From NCBI GenBank assembly GCA_964448675.1, contig CAYUZU010000065.1, positions 1 to 5,921 on the forward strand: a DNA stretch of 5,921 bases, read 5' to 3'. Within the stretch, counting starts at the first letter, position 1. Each line of letters opens with the position of its first letter. This document shows, piece by piece, positions 5,871-5,921 of this stretch. The DNA comes from CAYUZU01 sp964448675 (GTDB taxonomy: Bacteria > Planctomycetota > Phycisphaerae > UBA1845 > Fen-1342). A program made the position numbers and the translations under genes. A model generated the notes under the pieces. It was not told the origin of the DNA. It made no database searches and saw nothing but the letters and a program-made list of their open reading frames with translations.

Positions 5871-5921
5871 CCCGGATTATTCACGGTGGATTGAAAAAGC
5901 GGCCTTCGTGTGGTCTAACTG
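5871..5921 (-). repeat. Right copy of the perfect 51-bp terminal inverted repeat (probable IS end)
   Basis: This is the exact reverse complement of bases 1-51, starting CCCGGATTATTCAC at its inner edge. Both copies end at the same repeat base at the window limits. That is expected if an assembler stopped a fixed overlap length into a shared repeat, or if the window was cut at the tips of an element. No transposase coding lies inside either copy. Confidence 0.95.

Noticed and set aside
1..5921. CRISPR array or other regularly spaced repeats
   Set aside because: No repeated unit with regular unique spacers was seen. The only repeats are the ends, the DPN-coding runs, the GGGAGGACGT pair and the 18-bp pair.

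Overview
The window is 5,921 bases of GC-rich bacterial DNA with no complete transposase, integrase or replication gene. A dockerin-like segment and an RHS core segment resemble the large extracellular proteins of Planctomycetota (Phycisphaerae-like). With the high GC content, they suggest a planctomycete or related environmental bacterium. This assignment is an inference from protein style, not from a marker gene. The two outer ends are a perfect 51-bp inverted repeat, so the window is either the DNA between two insertion-sequence (IS) ends in opposite orientation or a non-autonomous element with terminal inverted repeats.

Layout from left to right. Bases 1-51 are the left inverted repeat. 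Bases 52-233 hold only a small open frame that may be the tail of a truncated upstream gene. Bases 234-3347 (+) are one uninterrupted 1,037-codon frame of clearly mixed origin. Its first ~820 codons are a large SNF2/DEAH-type helicase of the kind found in bacterial defence islands. An EF-hand/dockerin-like segment of about 45 codons follows, then about 110 codons of RHS core, then a ~60-codon tail that is antisense to the beginning of another gene. That other gene runs leftward from 3257 and is cut off after about 30 codons. Bases 3348-3711 are an intergenic stretch with a nested hairpin. Bases 3712-4125 (+) encode a 137-residue protein I do not recognise. Convergent to it, 4160-5743 (-) encodes a complete 527-residue AAA+ ATPase of the Ycf46 type. 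Bases 5744-5870 are its palindrome-dense upstream region, and 5871-5921 is the right inverted repeat.

How the genes work together: no complete known pathway is visible. The helicase has all its ATPase motifs but lacks its family's C-terminal part and has no methylase, phospholipase D or DUF1998 partner in view, so it looks like a damaged remnant of a defence locus. The Ycf46-like ATPase is the best intact gene. The small convergent gene next to it may or may not be functionally linked. The most notable point is the patchwork of in-frame joins (helicase, dockerin, RHS, antisense gene start) between the inverted repeats. It could be real gene shuffling by a mobile element or a repeat-driven assembly chimera, and the sequence alone cannot decide which.
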